A stretch of DNA of 64,000 nt, taken from contig HG738137.1 in assembly GCA_000499405.2 (NCBI GenBank), positions 13,819,661 to 13,883,660 of the forward strand. Reading direction: 5' to 3'. Source of the stretch: Onchocerca volvulus. Taxonomy: Eukaryota; Nematoda; Chromadorea; Rhabditida; Onchocercidae. Positions 20,679 through 34,799 of this stretch are shown here, piece by piece. The notes beneath the pieces were generated by a model. That model saw nothing but the letters and a program-made list of their open reading frames with translations, was not told where the DNA came from and searched no databases. The first letter of the stretch is position 1, and every line of letters starts with the position of its first letter. A program made the translations under genes and the position numbers.

Positions 20679-23600
20679 CCCGTTAATCATCTCTTTCAAA
20701 AAAAAAAAAAAAAAAGCGAAAAATTCATGAAAGATTAACCTGAAACCAAACTTGCGTAACACGTTTACTAAGACCAGTTATTGTAGCAATTCGTTCCAAA
20801 TCAGCACCATCCGGATTACTATCAATTTGAAAATGTGTTTGTAAAACGGCTAATTGTTCTTCCGCAAATGTTGTTCGTACACGTTTTGTTTTTGATTTTT
20901 GTTGTCCTAAAATAATTTCAAATTGTTTTTACTTTTCAATTTTATTTAAAACCAATATATAATTATTAGCGAAAAAAAGAAAGATTTAATATTAAATTAT
21001 TTCGATTAAAAATTTATTCAAACAAATCAATCAATACCACATTCTCCTTCAATTAATTCCATGTAATGTTGCTTGCAAAGAACTCGAGAATCTTGCAACG
21101 CGAATTCTTCGCCAGTACTTAATTGTCGTTTGCACTGATCGCATGCAAAACATGCAAGATGATAGACAAAATTTCGAGCTCGTCTTACCCAATCGGTTGC
21201 ATAAATTAAACGTTGACATGATGAACATTCTGTCCCAAATTGCCTGGAATTACTGATAATTTTGATAAATGCTGAAGTAATCAATCAATCAATAATTCTT
21301 ATCATTGAATATCATGATTTAGATATATTTATATTTATTAGGCATAAATTTGATGGCTTTATCATAATTTCCGATAAGATAATTGTAACAAACAGTACAA
21401 AATAATTACTAGTAAATATGATAATTCAGAAATAATCAATTAATTAATTACCTTTAATTACTAATATGTTAACATCTACAATAACTATATTTTGATGAAA
21501 TGATATTTGCTATTTAATTTGCATTTAATATTTTTAAAAAAGTTCATTATAACTTTATCTAAGAAATAATAAGCATTTTAATTAGACAGGAAATAGAAAA
21601 TATTTAGTCAAACGATTCATTAAATGATCGATTATCACAAGCAGTAAGTGAATACTTAACGATATACAGCATTACAGTATACTTGAGTGCTTCATGCTTT
21701 TACAGTATCCAAATGCAAGCCACTAATCTTGCCAGTACTGTAATAATGGTCAGATAGTATTAGCGATAGCGATACATTATTACTATTTTTGCATTAAGCA
21801 ATCTTTTTTGGATTTAAATCAACTTAAAATCAAAAATAGCACTGAATTTGAATGTTTGATATTTGAATTATTCTAATATCGAAAATGATTTCACGAATTT
21901 CTTCATTTGCAGATGAAATAATAATGCTACTTAAATATAAAGCTTCTGCTTGTATAAAATACTTAATTGTATTTGAATACTTAAATAACCATAATTTTGG
22001 ACCAATATTAAGAATAGCAGTCATTCGTAGCATACAAAAAATATAAATTTAATTCAAAATTTTGGAAATTTTTTGCTATGAAAAGCATTTTGCAAAGTTT
22101 TGTCTACAACAAAATTTTATACTTCAATATATAATTTTAGCATTAATTATTAAAATGCAAATTTTGTTTTGACAAAATTTTAGGAAAAGAAATTTTAATT
22201 CAAAACTTTCATCATCAGCTTTGTATGATAATTAATAAAATTCAGTAACCATAATAATTATTGTTAATAGTAAATTTTATAAGCATTTTTGTTACATAAA
22301 ATTTGAAATTTTCTTGTTTTTTTCTCTGAACACAAGTCTCTGATTGACTCATGGCAATCCAATCGATTTGTAAAATTTTAGCCAAATTTAAAAATTTAAT
22401 TTCCAGTGATTAATGATTAGAATGGTTAAAAAAGGGTAAAATTGGACAGGAAAAGGGGAGTAGAGGTTAAAGGACAAATTGTCATCAACATTTTTGTTAA
22501 CAATTAACAATAAGCTTGTTACATCATTGTAATCTTTAGTTAGAAGAGATTATATTAAATTATATTCCTACTCTCGGAGATTTGTGAGGATGAATGGGCA
22601 GATGGCCTAAAAGTAATCCAGATTTATGCCTCTTACTACTACTTAAACTCGACTAGACTTCAGATTTTGGGTAACAAACCTAAAAGTAATCATTTACGAT
22701 CATGCATGCTATTTATTCACAACAATCACAATTATCACTATCTTATCTGTTGGTCAAGAAAAGAGTAAACAAGCAAATAATTAAGAAATACCGGGGGAAA
22801 GTTGATAAAATTTATACTCGGCTAAATTTTGGATGGTGAATTGAAAGTTTAACTAAGCTAATAATTTTTAAGAAATACCGGGAACATTTTCCCAGTCATT
22901 TTCAATAGGAAGCTAATCTGATAAGCTAGTTTGATAAGTTTTTCTCTGATCATACATGATATTTTATCATCAGCATATCATAGTTATCACTAATTTATTT
23001 GCTGATCAGGGAAATAGTATACGGGTAAATAGATAAGAAATGTCGGGATATGGAAAAAGCAGGGACGAAACTTTTGTTTGAAAGAATAAAAAGAATTTGA
23101 AAGAAATTTGCAATAAACTCTCAATAAAAAATTGAAAAGTTATTTTATTTGTGTTTCGAAAAAAAAAGAATATGCAAATGTTCATTAACAATTGCTTAAT
23201 TAAAAATTTAAAATAATTAAAGTTCTTATTTTAACGATTAATTAATCTTTCATAATTTCAATAAATTCATTTAAAATTCAAGTTACTTTATTTTCTGAAA
23301 GTATTGGATAATTATAAAATGAAATTTTTAGAAATACTGTATAAGGAGAATTATACAATCTGCTAAATCAAAAAATTGCCTAAATAAATCTCTTCATAAA
23401 TAAACAAATAATTAAGAAATATGGGGAATATTTTTTCAAATCATTTTTAATTTAAATTAATTTGATAAGTTTAAAGAAGAAATAACTTTAATGGATTTCA
23501 GTAATGATTTAATAACAGAAATAAAAATTTTAATAGTCAAATTATAGAAATAAAGGAGAAAAAAAGAGAAAAAACCTGAACAATTTTAAAATTATTCAAT

Positions 23601-25969
23601 AATTATCATTATATTTTTCGCAGGAAATTTATAATTACGAAATATTTACATGTTAATTTTAAAAATTTAATTTCAAAATTATTTTTAAAGTAATAGGGAC
23701 AGTAGCAGCAACAACAACAACAACAACAATAACGGCAACAACAACAACAAAAACAATAACAACAACAACAGCAATAAAACAACTTGCATTTTAAGAATAC
23801 ATTTGAAAAAATAATCAATAATTAAGAATTTAAAAAGAAAAAAAGGAAAGATAAATAAGCCAACCTATTATAGCACTGAATGCAGAAGAAGTTATTATTT
23901 TTAACAAAACATGACGAATATCGCTCCAGTAATATCGAGCATTGCGAACATTTCAGGCAATTAATATGCCAAAATCGTGAATTAACAGTTAGCAATGTTT
24001 GATCGAAGATAAATTCCGAGCATGATGAGCATACTTCCACTTCAAACTAAAATAAAACAATAATAATCTCTCTCTTTTTTTTTTCTTAAAATTAAATAAA
24101 GTTTGAAATTATTAAATCCTCTTTTTTTTAAATTATTTATTTTCTTTAATTGAAATTCTGAACAAGACAAGCATATTTTCCACTTCAAAACCGTTATAAA
24201 TTACTCATACAAAAATTTAAAAAAAAAACTCTTTTTGCTTAGAATTAATGAAATTTGAAAAAATGAAATATTATTATCGTATTGTAAATGATTTATATCA
24301 TAGTTTCTTTAATGCTTATCCAATTTGCAAATTAATCCATGCATAATTTTCGGAAATTATTCCTATTTATTTGCATAATAGTTATAATTAATTTTTACCA
24401 TCTTTTTGCAATGTCAATTCATTTCAAACTTGAAAAATCAATAATTTCTGTAAAAGGGAAAAAAAAATGACAATGTAATCCTTAAAATTTCAGCATCAAT
24501 TATCGTTTGAATTCTATCATCGTAAATTTAATCGTATCTATTTTGCCATAAGTTTGGCTTATCATTTAAATCCTTTCCTCTAAACTTATCTCTACCTATT
24601 GTACTAAATCAATCTGTCTGCTTATCGTATAAATTTTATCATCTAAGTTTAATCATTATTCTATAAAGATAACATTATTCTTGCAATAGGAGTTGGGAGG
24701 AGTGGATATGTGAAATAATTGAAATGATAAAACTTTCATTTACAATTAAAACTGACTGAAATGAAAACTAAAAAATGATTGGATTGGAAACTAAAATGAC
24801 TGAATAGAAAACTAAGCGACTGTGTTAAAGTTAAAAAGAGAAAAAAAATGATTAATTTGGAAATTGAAATGATTGAATTAAAAACTAAAGCGTTGAGTTA
24901 AATTAAAATGATTGAACTGAAAATTAAAATGATTGAAATTAAAAACTGAAATAAATGAATTATGAATCGGGTGTGATTTTGTCGGGAATTAAAAGAAAAG
25001 AAATTGATAAATAAAATTATTAAAGAAGAATTAAAGAAATCATTTTAGTATCCAAACAAGACGAATAACTCTAACTAACATATTCAAAAATGATAAAATC
25101 TTAAAATGATTATTATGTAAATAAAAATATAAATAAATATATTTTTTGATTGCTAACATCATTTAAAGCTGCTTTTTTGTTTACTTATTGACAATAACGA
25201 CAAACGACGACAACGACGACGAAGAAAAAATGAATGGTACCTTTGAAATTCGTTGTGAAAAATTTGATTCATTATTGGTTGTTATTGCACAATTGCAATT
25301 ACTATTATTAGTATCAGTATCATTATTTCGAATACCAATACTAATACTAGTATTACTATTCCGATTAGTAGTAATAATTATTGGAATATTAGATTGTTCT
25401 GATTGTATCGAAGGTGTTATTGTTGTTGTTGTTGTTGTTGTTGTTGCTGTTGTTGTTGTTGTTGTTGCTAATTTTGTTAATGTTCCAACAATTGAACAAA
25501 TATTATTTTCTGCATTTTTTAATGATGGTAATAGTTGTCGAGAATGTTGCTGTTGTTGTTGATGATGATTAATATTTAAATCATTTTTTGTTTCATTACT
25601 TGTTTCAGCTATTAAAGATATGGCTTGTGATGTTACTGTAGCAGTTAAATTTACTGATAAGTCGGTTGCTGTTTGATGATGATTAAGTAATCCGGTTGAT
25701 GGATTACTGTAACCGGAAAATTCATTAATGTTCACTGTTCCTCTATTATTAAGCGATGCAAATGTACCATCGCTAGTATTATTGATTAATGATGAAGTTG
25801 AAGGAGCGAAATTACAATTTTCCGGAATTCCGGATATATTATTAGTATCACAAATTACAGGTATAAGATTATTAGTAATAGCAGTAGTAGTAGTAGCAAC
25901 AGTAGTAGTAGTAGTAATAGTATTATTATAATTAATCGATTTCTCATATAATCGATGATGAATTTCCAT
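20342..25969 (-). CDS. lim-4: LIM-homeodomain transcription factor, lim-4/Arrowhead/Lhx6-8 class
   Basis: Nuclear regulator of neuron identity in C. elegans. Minus-strand exons: 25969-25241, 24046-23865, 21243-21038, 20906-20740 and 20545-20342 (TAA). All phases close, giving 495 residues. Exon 1 (243 residues) is low-complexity, rich in Asn, Thr and Ser, with poly-Thr and a HHQQQQQH tract; its ATG at 25969 is the first in frame, and upstream exons may exist. Exon 2 is LIM1 (C-x2-C with WHINCLKC), exon 3 is LIM2 ([22 protein letters not shown]). Exons 4-5 hold the homeodomain: [33 protein letters not shown] and [21 protein letters not shown], split after [11 protein letters not shown] is diagnostic of this class. 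The C-terminus after GMIFPTSV is Leu/Phe-rich and may be mis-modelled. An N-terminus this long and repetitive is unusual. Confidence 0.88.
20651..20715. repeat. Paired poly-A tracts in a lim-4 intron
   Basis: Two runs of A (about 24 and 18 bases) separated by about 24 unique bases, in the short intron that splits the homeodomain. Read on the gene strand they are poly-T near the 3' splice site. Replication slippage is the simple origin. Confidence 0.8.
22690..23470. repeat. Diverged tandem duplication in the LIM1-LIM2 intron
   Basis: A segment of about 245 bases occurs at 22695-22935 and again from about 22945, with a partial third copy near 23395-23470. Anchors are GATCAT.CATG, ATTATCACTA/AGTTATCACTA and the TAAGAAATACCGGG motif (at 22780, 22868 and, as GAAATGTCGGG, 23036). 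It lies inside a 2.6 kb intron of the LIM gene. Confidence 0.6.
23700..23780. repeat. CAA-type microsatellite
   Basis: Imperfect (CAA)n with AAT and CGG interruptions, intronic to the LIM gene just downstream of the LIM1 exon. Confidence 0.9.
24720..24965. repeat. Minisatellite of about 20-base units
   Basis: Degenerate tandem copies of an AAATGATTGAATTGAAAACTA-like unit, at least eight in a row, in the first intron of the LIM gene. Confidence 0.7.
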
Positions 25970-26039
25970 TTCAAATAATGCGTAATTTGCGTAAAATGAT
26001 TTTATTTGAGGCGTAAATTGGCTTATTTTCTTCTTTAAC

Positions 26040-26135
26040 AATTTCAGCAAATAATCTTAATAATAATAATAATAAACGCAATAATAGCAATACTGATGAT
26101 GATAATGATGATAATAATAATAACGTTGATGAATA
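26040..26135. repeat. AAT/GAT trinucleotide repeats
   Basis: Imperfect AAT and GAT repeats directly upstream of the LIM gene first coding exon, continuing the repetitive character of that exon. Confidence 0.8.
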
Positions 26136-26237
26136 ATAATGATAATCAATGATGTCCTTCAATAGATGTAAATTTTTTTTTCCCCAAAATTCGGTAAACC
26201 TTTAATGAGATCCGATAAAAAGGAAGGAAGTTAAGTT

Positions 26238-26264
26238 TTATGTGTATGTGTGTGTGTGTGTGTG
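26238..26264. repeat. TG dinucleotide repeat
   Basis: Alternating TG run of about 13 units, interrupted once by TATG at the left. Confidence 0.85.
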
Positions 26265-26872
26265 GAGATGAAGAATTAAGAAAAAGATTTAAATTGATGA
26301 CAAATTATGCAAATTTTGTGAAAATAATGTTGCGAACAATTTCGCATTTAAATAAAATTCGCATATGAAAAATCAAAATAGAATAGCGAAAAAGAAATTT
26401 TGCATAAATAATGTTGATTGTTGATTAGGTTGACTTAACAACCTACAATTGTTGTTTGTCCAAAATGTAGCTAACAATAAAAATAGGAATAGTTTAAATT
26501 CGAAGTGACTTGGCTTAGTTGGTAAGTTACATAGTTGGTTAGGCTCTTTCATTCTTTTTGCCATCCCATGATTTGCTGACAAAATTATTTGCGATTAAAT
26601 GATAGCGACGAGCGATGATGATGACGATGATGACGAATCGAAGATGAAGATGACGATGAAAATGAGAAAATAGAAGGCTTAATAATATTTTAGTTCAGAG
26701 GCTGACTTTTCGCAAAATATAAGCCTTATTCTGGCTCGAAATTTTGAAGTGAGCCTTAACGAAGCACAATTTTCAAAGCTTTTGATGAATTTCGCTCGTA
26801 CCAAATACTAAAATGATGATTGAAGCCTTTATCCAATTCATTTTGGATTACATTCATTCAATTCAATATCTT

Positions 26873-26992
26873 CTTCCCCCTCCTCTTCCTCCTCCTCTTC
26901 CTCTTCCTTTTCCTTTTCCAATTCCTTTTCTATCTGGCTTTTTTCCTCCTCTTCCTCCTCCTCCTCCTCTTCTCCATCTCCTCCTTTTCGGC
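26873..26992. repeat. Polypyrimidine tract
   Basis: About 120 bases nearly free of purines on the plus strand, made of CTC/CTT units. Long apparent frames here on both strands (Pro/Leu-rich, Gly/Arg-rich) are composition artefacts. Mirror-like purine/pyrimidine tracts can form triplex DNA, but nothing shows that here. Confidence 0.8.
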
Positions 26993-28079
26993 TTTAAATC
27001 ACCGTAATCTAATCGAACAAATTTCGAGTTGAGATATTTCAAAAATAGATAATTTCTTTTATCAATGCAATATTTCAATCATATATGGTAAGCCTTATCA
27101 TTCTTGATTATTTTTGTTCTATTCCCTGAAGAATCGGTCGCTTCCGGAAGCTTGAAAACGCAAGGGATACGACACACCATCATCCTATTTGTTCAATTTT
27201 AACTACCGTAATCCTTTTTCTTTCATCATTTCCTATCTTTACTCAATCTTTTTCAAATTATAATCATCATCATCATCTGTATCAGATCATAGAGAATTAT
27301 CAATTTAATTATCATCCTTTTCTCTCCACAATCTATTATCTTTTTACTGCATTTTTTCTTTTAATCTTCTTTTTTTTCTAAATTTTAGAAAAGAAAAAAT
27401 GAAAAATTTTCTGATATCAAATCAAAATTGTATCAAAATTAATTTTCTATTAATGCTAATTATTATCATTGTAAGTTTTTCGAAAATCTCAAAAATTCAA
27501 ATATCATTTACCGTAGTATCATTCATAATGATTCCTTATATTTTCATAAAAATCAGTTTTTTTTATCTTTTCTCTTTTTTCTTTTTTTGGTCAACAATTT
27601 TTTTGTTAATTATTTTAATTTTTTCACTGAGTACTTTCAAACTCTTAAACTAATCGCTAATATTTTGAGAATTTTTTATGAAAATAGTGAGCTTCAAAAA
27701 TGATGCATTTTTTAATTGATCTCTTTTAATGCCATCGAAAAATTTTCACTTTTTTTTTCGTTTTCTTTCCTTTTCATTTTCTTCAAATTGAACTTTGATC
27801 ATGTATTTGCTGTGCCAAATTCATCGGTTCAATAACCTATCACAAGAACAAAACAAAAAAAAAAGGAAAAAAGGAGAATAAATGATTGAACAGGTAACAA
27901 ATAACCAAAAATAAATTTGAAGGATCAAAGTATGATCAACAAAGCGATTAATTGATTGATTGATTTCAACTCTATCATTTTCTCATTCCGAACATTCTTT
28001 ACTTTTTCTTCAATAATGACTAATACGTTAGGAAATTTAAAAACAACAATATTCTTCAAATTATCATCAAAATAAATTA

Positions 28080-28360
28080 ATAATAGCCACTACAGTAAGC
28101 CAACAAGAGCTATGACAATAAGCTAACAATAGTAACTACAATAATTCAATAATAATTACCCCAATAAGTGAACAACAACAGTATATATTTTCTAAAATAT
28201 TCTATGAACAGAAATAGTTGCTACAAGTAAGTCAATAATTATCGCATACAATAATTCAATAATTGTCATTACAATAATTAAAAACAGCTACTACAATAAG
28301 TCAATAATGTTATCATAATAAATCAATAATTAGCTACTATAATAAGTCAATAATTTAAAT
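28080..28360. repeat. Degenerate repeat of CAATAAGTCAATAATT units
   Basis: Irregular array in which ACAATAAGTCAATAAT, CTACTACAATAA and AATAATTCAATAATT variants recur about a dozen times. Confidence 0.65.
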
Positions 28361-30949
28361 TAATCAGTCTTATAATGGTATTACAAAAACTTTGTATAAT
28401 GTTATTTGAATTATTTCTCATTAAATTTCAATTTATTTAAAATTTCTTTCTTTTTTCTTCATCTAAAAAGAGTTTCAAGTAATTATATTAAAAAATGAAT
28501 TATTATTTTGCGAATATTTTGAGGACACGATGATTTGTTTAATAGGAAAAAGCAGTTAATTAGATTGTAGATGAGTTAACAATCAGAATTATTTTTCCGT
28601 ACTAATTGCATCATTAATTAATTAATTAATTGTTTTTTTTTTCTTAAATTTTTTTTTAAAGAAAAAATCTTTTTCTTAAATTTTTGCCAAAACATTTGTT
28701 CTTTTCTTTCTTTATTTTTTTTCTTAATTCAAATTTCGAAAATAGCAATATAAGTAGCTAGATGAATAATAGATAAAAAGTTGAATTAAGAACTGAAAAT
28801 TCAGATTTGAATTTTTACTTTCATTTTAATTAAAACTTTTTATTTCAAATATATCATTATATGAGTCTTTCTAATCATTCCCTTATCGATACCAGTATAT
28901 ATATATATAATTTGAATTCTGCAAAAAAAAAAAGAAAAAAAACACTGTTATAGCTGAAATTTAATTTCAGGATTGTAATGTATATTCGAAATAGTTATTT
29001 GTCATTATTTGAATCATGATTAATCGTGGCATAGGAATTTTTATACTTCATTTCAGTATCAATTTTAAATTTCAGAATTTTGCCAAACTGGGTACTAATA
29101 ATGATCGAAGAAAAATTTGTAATATTATTGAACTCATATGGAAATTTCTTTTCATTCAGGAATAAACAACGATTTAAAACTTACGTAAATTACTTAAGCC
29201 AGGTTGAAAGAAAATTAATGATCGATTATTTTAATAAAAATCGGCTGCTTATATGATAACAATCGATCATTTCTTTAAGAATTGCATGTTTTAGAAAAAA
29301 TGGGAAATGACACGGAATTTATCATTTATGATTGTGAGAAAACTTATTTACAGTATATTTATTTGATTAATTAGTTTTTATTTTATGCATTTTTTCCAAA
29401 TATAATGCAATAATTTTAATGAATGAAATAATTTTTGACGAATTATTTCTTTCTGTTTCATATTCAGTGTGAAATGAAATTTTTTTATAATTTCTATTTG
29501 AATTTAAGTACTTTTGATTGGTCCAAATATTTTCACCAAAAACAGTAATTTTGAAGTAATAAAATTATCAATGGGAGATAACCATAAAATGAATTTTTCA
29601 AAATTTTTTGCTCGACTGTAATATATTTTAAATGTGAAAACAATTGGATTGTTTGGTTTAATTGATGGTTTAATTTATTTGTTCTGCCTATTGATGAAGT
29701 TTATTTCTCATAGTAAATTATTCATTACCAATTTCATATAAAATATAAAATGTAAAATTTTTTTGGTATTATTTGTTATTCAAGTCTAATGATTTTGATT
29801 ATTTTAAATATTTTTATTAAAAGTAAATTTGTAAATAGTGAAAATTAATTTAAAATAAAACGATTGACAACTAAGCATAAAGTGAATATGTTTTTATTTT
29901 TTGCATATTTATTCATTTGAAATTCTTTTTTAATGTATATTTAAAACTTTTCAAAAAAACTTTTGTTTTTTTCAAAATTTTTTCTTTTTTGCTACATTAT
30001 AATAAATTTTAAAATCAGCGAAAAAAAATCAAATTTATATTCAATTTTTGAGGATTTAACTTTTTTTTTTAATATCAGATTTTTTTTTTTTTATCTTTTT
30101 GCAAAAATTACGTGTCAAAAATTATTAACATATGAACATATCAAAAGTTTTTCGATTGGCCAATGAAATAAATCATCTGCTAAACATTTTAGCTTAAACA
30201 AGATGTCTGTAAATTGGATAAATGAATTTAAACGATTAATCGGATCGATTTGAAATTTAATTATGAAATGTCGAAAATGACTAATCATAATGCATTGGGA
30301 TGAGGATGATTTGGTTGACAGTCGCGCCAAAATGCTCAGTTTTCGGACATTTACATCAATTGGATTATCCGATACTCTAAAATGGTCACTAAACCTTCTT
30401 CCATCCTTTCTTCCTTCCTTCCTTTCCTTCAATCTTTCCAATAAGCATAAATAAAACTTTCAAAACCTCGAATAAAGCTAAACGAGAAATTTTGCAAAAT
30501 TTGACTTTCTATTTTAAAAGGGATTTTTCATTTATTCATTCAGTTTGAGAAATCGTTTTTTATTTTTCAGGATTTTTACATATTTAATTAATGTTTTATA
30601 ATTTAACATTCGATAACTAATTAAAATTTTATAAGACTGTACAACTGTAATTTTAGAAGATTGTTATTTTATAAGACTATCTTTTTGAAAATTCGGTACA
30701 TGCATACATATATGCTTATCAGTTTATATTTTTAATTTCTTCAATTAAAATTCAATTTTCATTAAATTTTATCCAATCTTTTAATTTAATTAGTTTTTAA
30801 TTGCTTTTTTTTTTATAAGCTTTAGAATAGCACTTAATATTTTATAACTGTACCCAAAGTTTTACATATTTCTTCATTTTTCTTCAACTTTCCAAAATTT
30901 TACGATAGCTTTCCCAAAAAAAAAAAAAAAAAAAAAAAAGATAATAGAT

Positions 30950-31040
30950 ATGCCCGGCAATTCGTTTCAGTGATAAAATATGAATCAATCAAATATGCCT
31001 GGGAATTCGTTTCAGTGATAAAATATCAATTAATCAATAG
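30950..31040. repeat. Short tandem duplication, unit about 50 bases
   Basis: ATATGCC.GG.AATTCGTTTCAGTGATAAAATAT occurs twice in succession (30948 and 30995), ending in AATCAATCAA / AATTAATCAA. A poly-A run (30916-30939) sits directly upstream. Confidence 0.75.
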
Positions 31041-31289
31041 TATTAAGGCTTGATCACTGATTGAAATGACTTGGATTACCGTATTCAAAAGAGCGGAAAT
31101 GATGATGCAATTTGCGGATAAAGGAAGCGAAATTTGATACCATGCAAATATGCATGTGGTAACGTAGTTTATCAATTGATAATGCGCTAATTGTAGGTTT
31201 ATTTAGCACGATGGACAATATGGTATTGCATCTTGAATGTTAATGAAATCCTGGAATATCCTAATCGATATCGCGGGTAATTCCACCGA

Positions 31290-31625
31290 AAATGAATAGG
31301 TAAATCTCAGGTGAAGCAGCACGAAAAAAATGCATCCTGAACGGAATTAACTTCTGGATGAAATTTCAATCGAATGCAGTGGGCAATTAAATGAGAAATG
31401 ATTGGATAAAATTTAGGTAAAACAAGAAAAGAGGCATCCTGAATTAAAATTTTGGTTATATCGTAACCGGAGTGGTCAGTTTTCTTAGAAAAAAGCAACA
31501 ACAAGTAATTTACCTATTAGATGTCTTCATGGGAAATAAATAAGTAAATTTCAAATTGATTGCATGAGAAATAAATAGATAAATTCCAGGTAAAACGAAA
31601 AAATCGATGCAGTTTCATACACATT
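31290..31625. repeat. Diverged tandem repeats around AGGTAAAAC and GCATCCTGAA
   Basis: Two to three copies, about 120 bases apart, of a segment with CAGGTGAAGC/AGGTAAAACAAG, GCATCCTGAA and AAATAGATAAATT-like parts. Too diverged to set exact units. Confidence 0.5.
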
Positions 31626-33519
31626 GTATATGCATATATATATATATCAAGGGGTTCAAAAATTAAAACTATCAAATTTTGAAAGCATTTGAGAACATTA
31701 ATCAAAACATCTTTGATTTTGCAAAATCTCAAATTTTTAAAAATTTGTGAACAAAAAATTTTCGAACATTCGTTTTTTATGTACAATTTAACATACTGTA
31801 ATGCAGCGAAATTTCGATGAAAAAGCTATTTATATTTTGAGAAATTTTTTCGAATAAATTAATGAAATTATTCTAAACTAAAATTGTCAAATTTCATTTT
31901 GTAAATAAAAAAAGACTTTTTTTTTTTGTGGTTCAATTTATTATTATATTGGTACAAATAACTTCCTGTAACCAATCAGCAATTTAAAATAAATTCAATG
32001 AATTTTTCTAGCAAATTTAAATAAATTAAATAAATTTTTATAGCCAATTAAATCAAATCAAATGACTAAATTCTCGTTATTAATTAAATAAATTGAATAA
32101 ATTTCTTGAAAATTAATCAAATTAATTGAACATAACACTTCGTCAAAGCATTAATATAATTTGCATGAATAATCAATGTAAATTAGAAAAAATTTGAATA
32201 ATTCTGATCTTTCTTCTAAAAGCTATCGTATGAATTTTGAAACTAAAATTAAAAATTGCAAAATGGAAAATTTTTATGATAGAAAAAAAGAGACTAGCGC
32301 TGTCTCAGTAAGCAATGAATCTGCTAGATAAATGTTCATCTTAGGGTTGGATTTCGAACGGAAAGAAAGTTTTTAAATTCAAAAAAAAAAAAAAAAAAAG
32401 GAAAAAAAAAGGAAAAAGGAGGGAAAACATAAAAAGGAAAAACAAAAAAGGGAGGACAAGAAGTGACAAAAATGGAGAGGTGACATCAAAAATATGCTAA
32501 TGAAGAGGATTTTGTTTGTTATTTCAAAGAAAATGCGAAGTACCACTTTACTACTACTACTAGCTTACCGTATATCACTTATCCGCTTTTATGGATCATC
32601 TGTTACCAATGGCAAATTGTTGCTTACAAATAGTTAAAAACCGAAATGATGATATGAATCTTGCGGGAAATTATTTTTTGAGAAAATTTATTTTTCCAGC
32701 AAAAATTTTACATTTCAATTTATTTGAAATTATTTAATTGAATTTTATTATTTATTTTATTAATTAAAATTATTTAAGAAATCAAATTTTTTTCATTAAT
32801 TTTATTTGTTTGTAATGGTGATAATGATGAAATTGATATATAATATGTGTAAACAAATAAAAAATGATATTGTAGCATAATGTTATCAACAATTGAAATG
32901 ATAATGATAATTTATTGATAACAAATTGTGCACACGTTTTTACAATAAAATTGTTGCAATGATCGAAAGCAAATAAACTGTTATGCATCAAGTTTATAGC
33001 AAATTTCAACGATATTTTCATTTTAAATTAATTAATTAATTATTCGGAATTATTCAAGCATAATGGCATCATATCTCGTGAAAATTTCTCGATGATATTT
33101 GAAACAGACGAATAATTATGATAAAATTTCATTTAATGATGAAAAATTTATTCTTCATAAATATTATAAATTATCCCAAAAAATCTACGTAGAGTTTAAT
33201 CGATCGATTGTTCTTTTTCGTTTTTCTAATCAAATGATTGCTCCTGAAATCTTCTTGAAGAATTTCTTAGAGCGATCGATTGATTGTTCAATTTTTCAAC
33301 GAATGTTTGTTCTGATTAAAAGACTGTTCCTCGAATCTTCCTTGAAAGTTTCTTTAAAAGTTCTCATCGATTTCATCGAGTTTTTATTTTCGTTCTGATC
33401 ATACTACTTGTGCTGATCGCTCAATTTCTGCGAGCTTCTTCGCTGATTATGATTCAAATTTCAAATTCAAATTTTGGGTGAATTTTAATTCTTTTTATAA
33501 GGTTTATTTATTAAATGTC

Positions 33520-33630
33520 AATCTTAGCGTAATTTACAACATGCTAACTTTAGTACAAAAAGAATTTGTTTTGATATTTGACAACTTCGGAATAATTTAT
33601 AACATGTTAGCATAGCACAAAGGGAAATGT
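33520..33630. repeat. Short tandem duplication, unit about 63 bases
   Basis: AATTTACAACATGCTAACTTTAGTACAAA (33531) recurs as AATTTATAACATGTTAGCATAGCACAAA (33594). Confidence 0.6.
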
Positions 33631-33759
33631 TTACGGCAAAACAGGCCATTACAATTTGCAATAACACAAAGATCAAAAGTTTGATTAAACCAAAATATTT
33701 CGATTTCAATTATTTCGTTATATCTATATTGCAAAAAATTATTTCGATTATTCTGATAT

Positions 33760-34250
33760 CACAAAAAATGCATTTAATTCTTTGGAAAAAGTCAGCAAAT
33801 TGGACAATTATTTTTTTTGGTAAAAATAGTATTCTATCCATTCGAAAAAATGATTAAATTTTAAATTATAAATCAAGATAGTTTGAGTTAAAATTAAATT
33901 TTATTAAAAAATATTTAATACTCAAATGTAAAGTGAAATGACAAAAAAAAAAAAAAAAAAAAAGGTAACACAAACGATTTATTGAATACAATGGAAAATG
34001 TCGAGAAATTTGGCAATTACTTGTTCAATAAGACATTACTTTTAATCAGAGGAAATAATTAAATTTCGAATTACAAGTAAAACTAATTTAAATTATTTAA
34101 TATTCAAATATAAACTTGAAAAATTTCCCAACTATTCTTTTTTTCACAAAACATTGCTGTTGTTATTAATTGAAGGAAATGAATTAGATTTTGAATTATG
34201 AGTAAAAATAATTTGAATTTGCTTAATATTTAAATATAAATGAACGCAAA
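33760..34250. repeat. Three diverged tandem units of about 150-180 bases
   Basis: Each unit has a GGAAA.AATTAAATT, AATTACAAGTAAAA-like and TTTAATATTCAAATATAAA-like order (ends near 33930, 34112 and 34240). Sequence is simple, so alignment is approximate. Confidence 0.5.
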
Positions 34251-34799
34251 ATCAATCAATGAGTAATTCTTTTCAAAAACGATGACCTTTTTGTTGCTAA
34301 AAATATAAATAGAAAATATTCATTTTGACCTTTTATTATTCGTTTCTTTCTTTTTTTTTTTCGATGAAATAAAAATGAATTTGCTTAAAAGTTATTGATT
34401 GAGCAGACGAATGGTGAAATCTATCTACCTGTCTTTTTCCTTTTTCGAAAAATGATCAAAAATATAGTCAAATGAGAAATAAATTGATAATACGAATGAA
34501 ATAATTAATAACTAATAATTAATAATAATTTTTCGAATAGATAGATTAGAAAAATTCAAATAATTAATAATAATTAATAGAAATGAATTAGAGAGGTATG
34601 TCCGAAGGAATGCATCAAAAGTTAGTTTATTCGATTGGTCACCTGCAATCATCGTATAGCTCATAACCTTTCCCATGGACAGGTAAATTGACCAACAGGT
34701 AATGATGATTGGGTAAATAGGTAAAATCGGGCGGGTAAAATCTACCTGCTCTCCCGCTCCCTTACCCGATAATGACTAAAGGAATGATGAATGGAGAGA

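Noticed and set aside
25188..25562. 124-codon plus-strand frame of Val/Leu repeats
   Set aside because: Antisense shadow of the trinucleotide repeats in the LIM gene first exon.
26813..27078. Pro/Leu-rich and Gly/Arg-rich frames on both strands
   Set aside because: Both are translations of one polypyrimidine tract with no splice context.
33099..33398. 99-codon plus-strand frame
   Set aside because: AT-rich composition, no domain, internal direct repeats at the DNA level, and no exon that joins it in phase.
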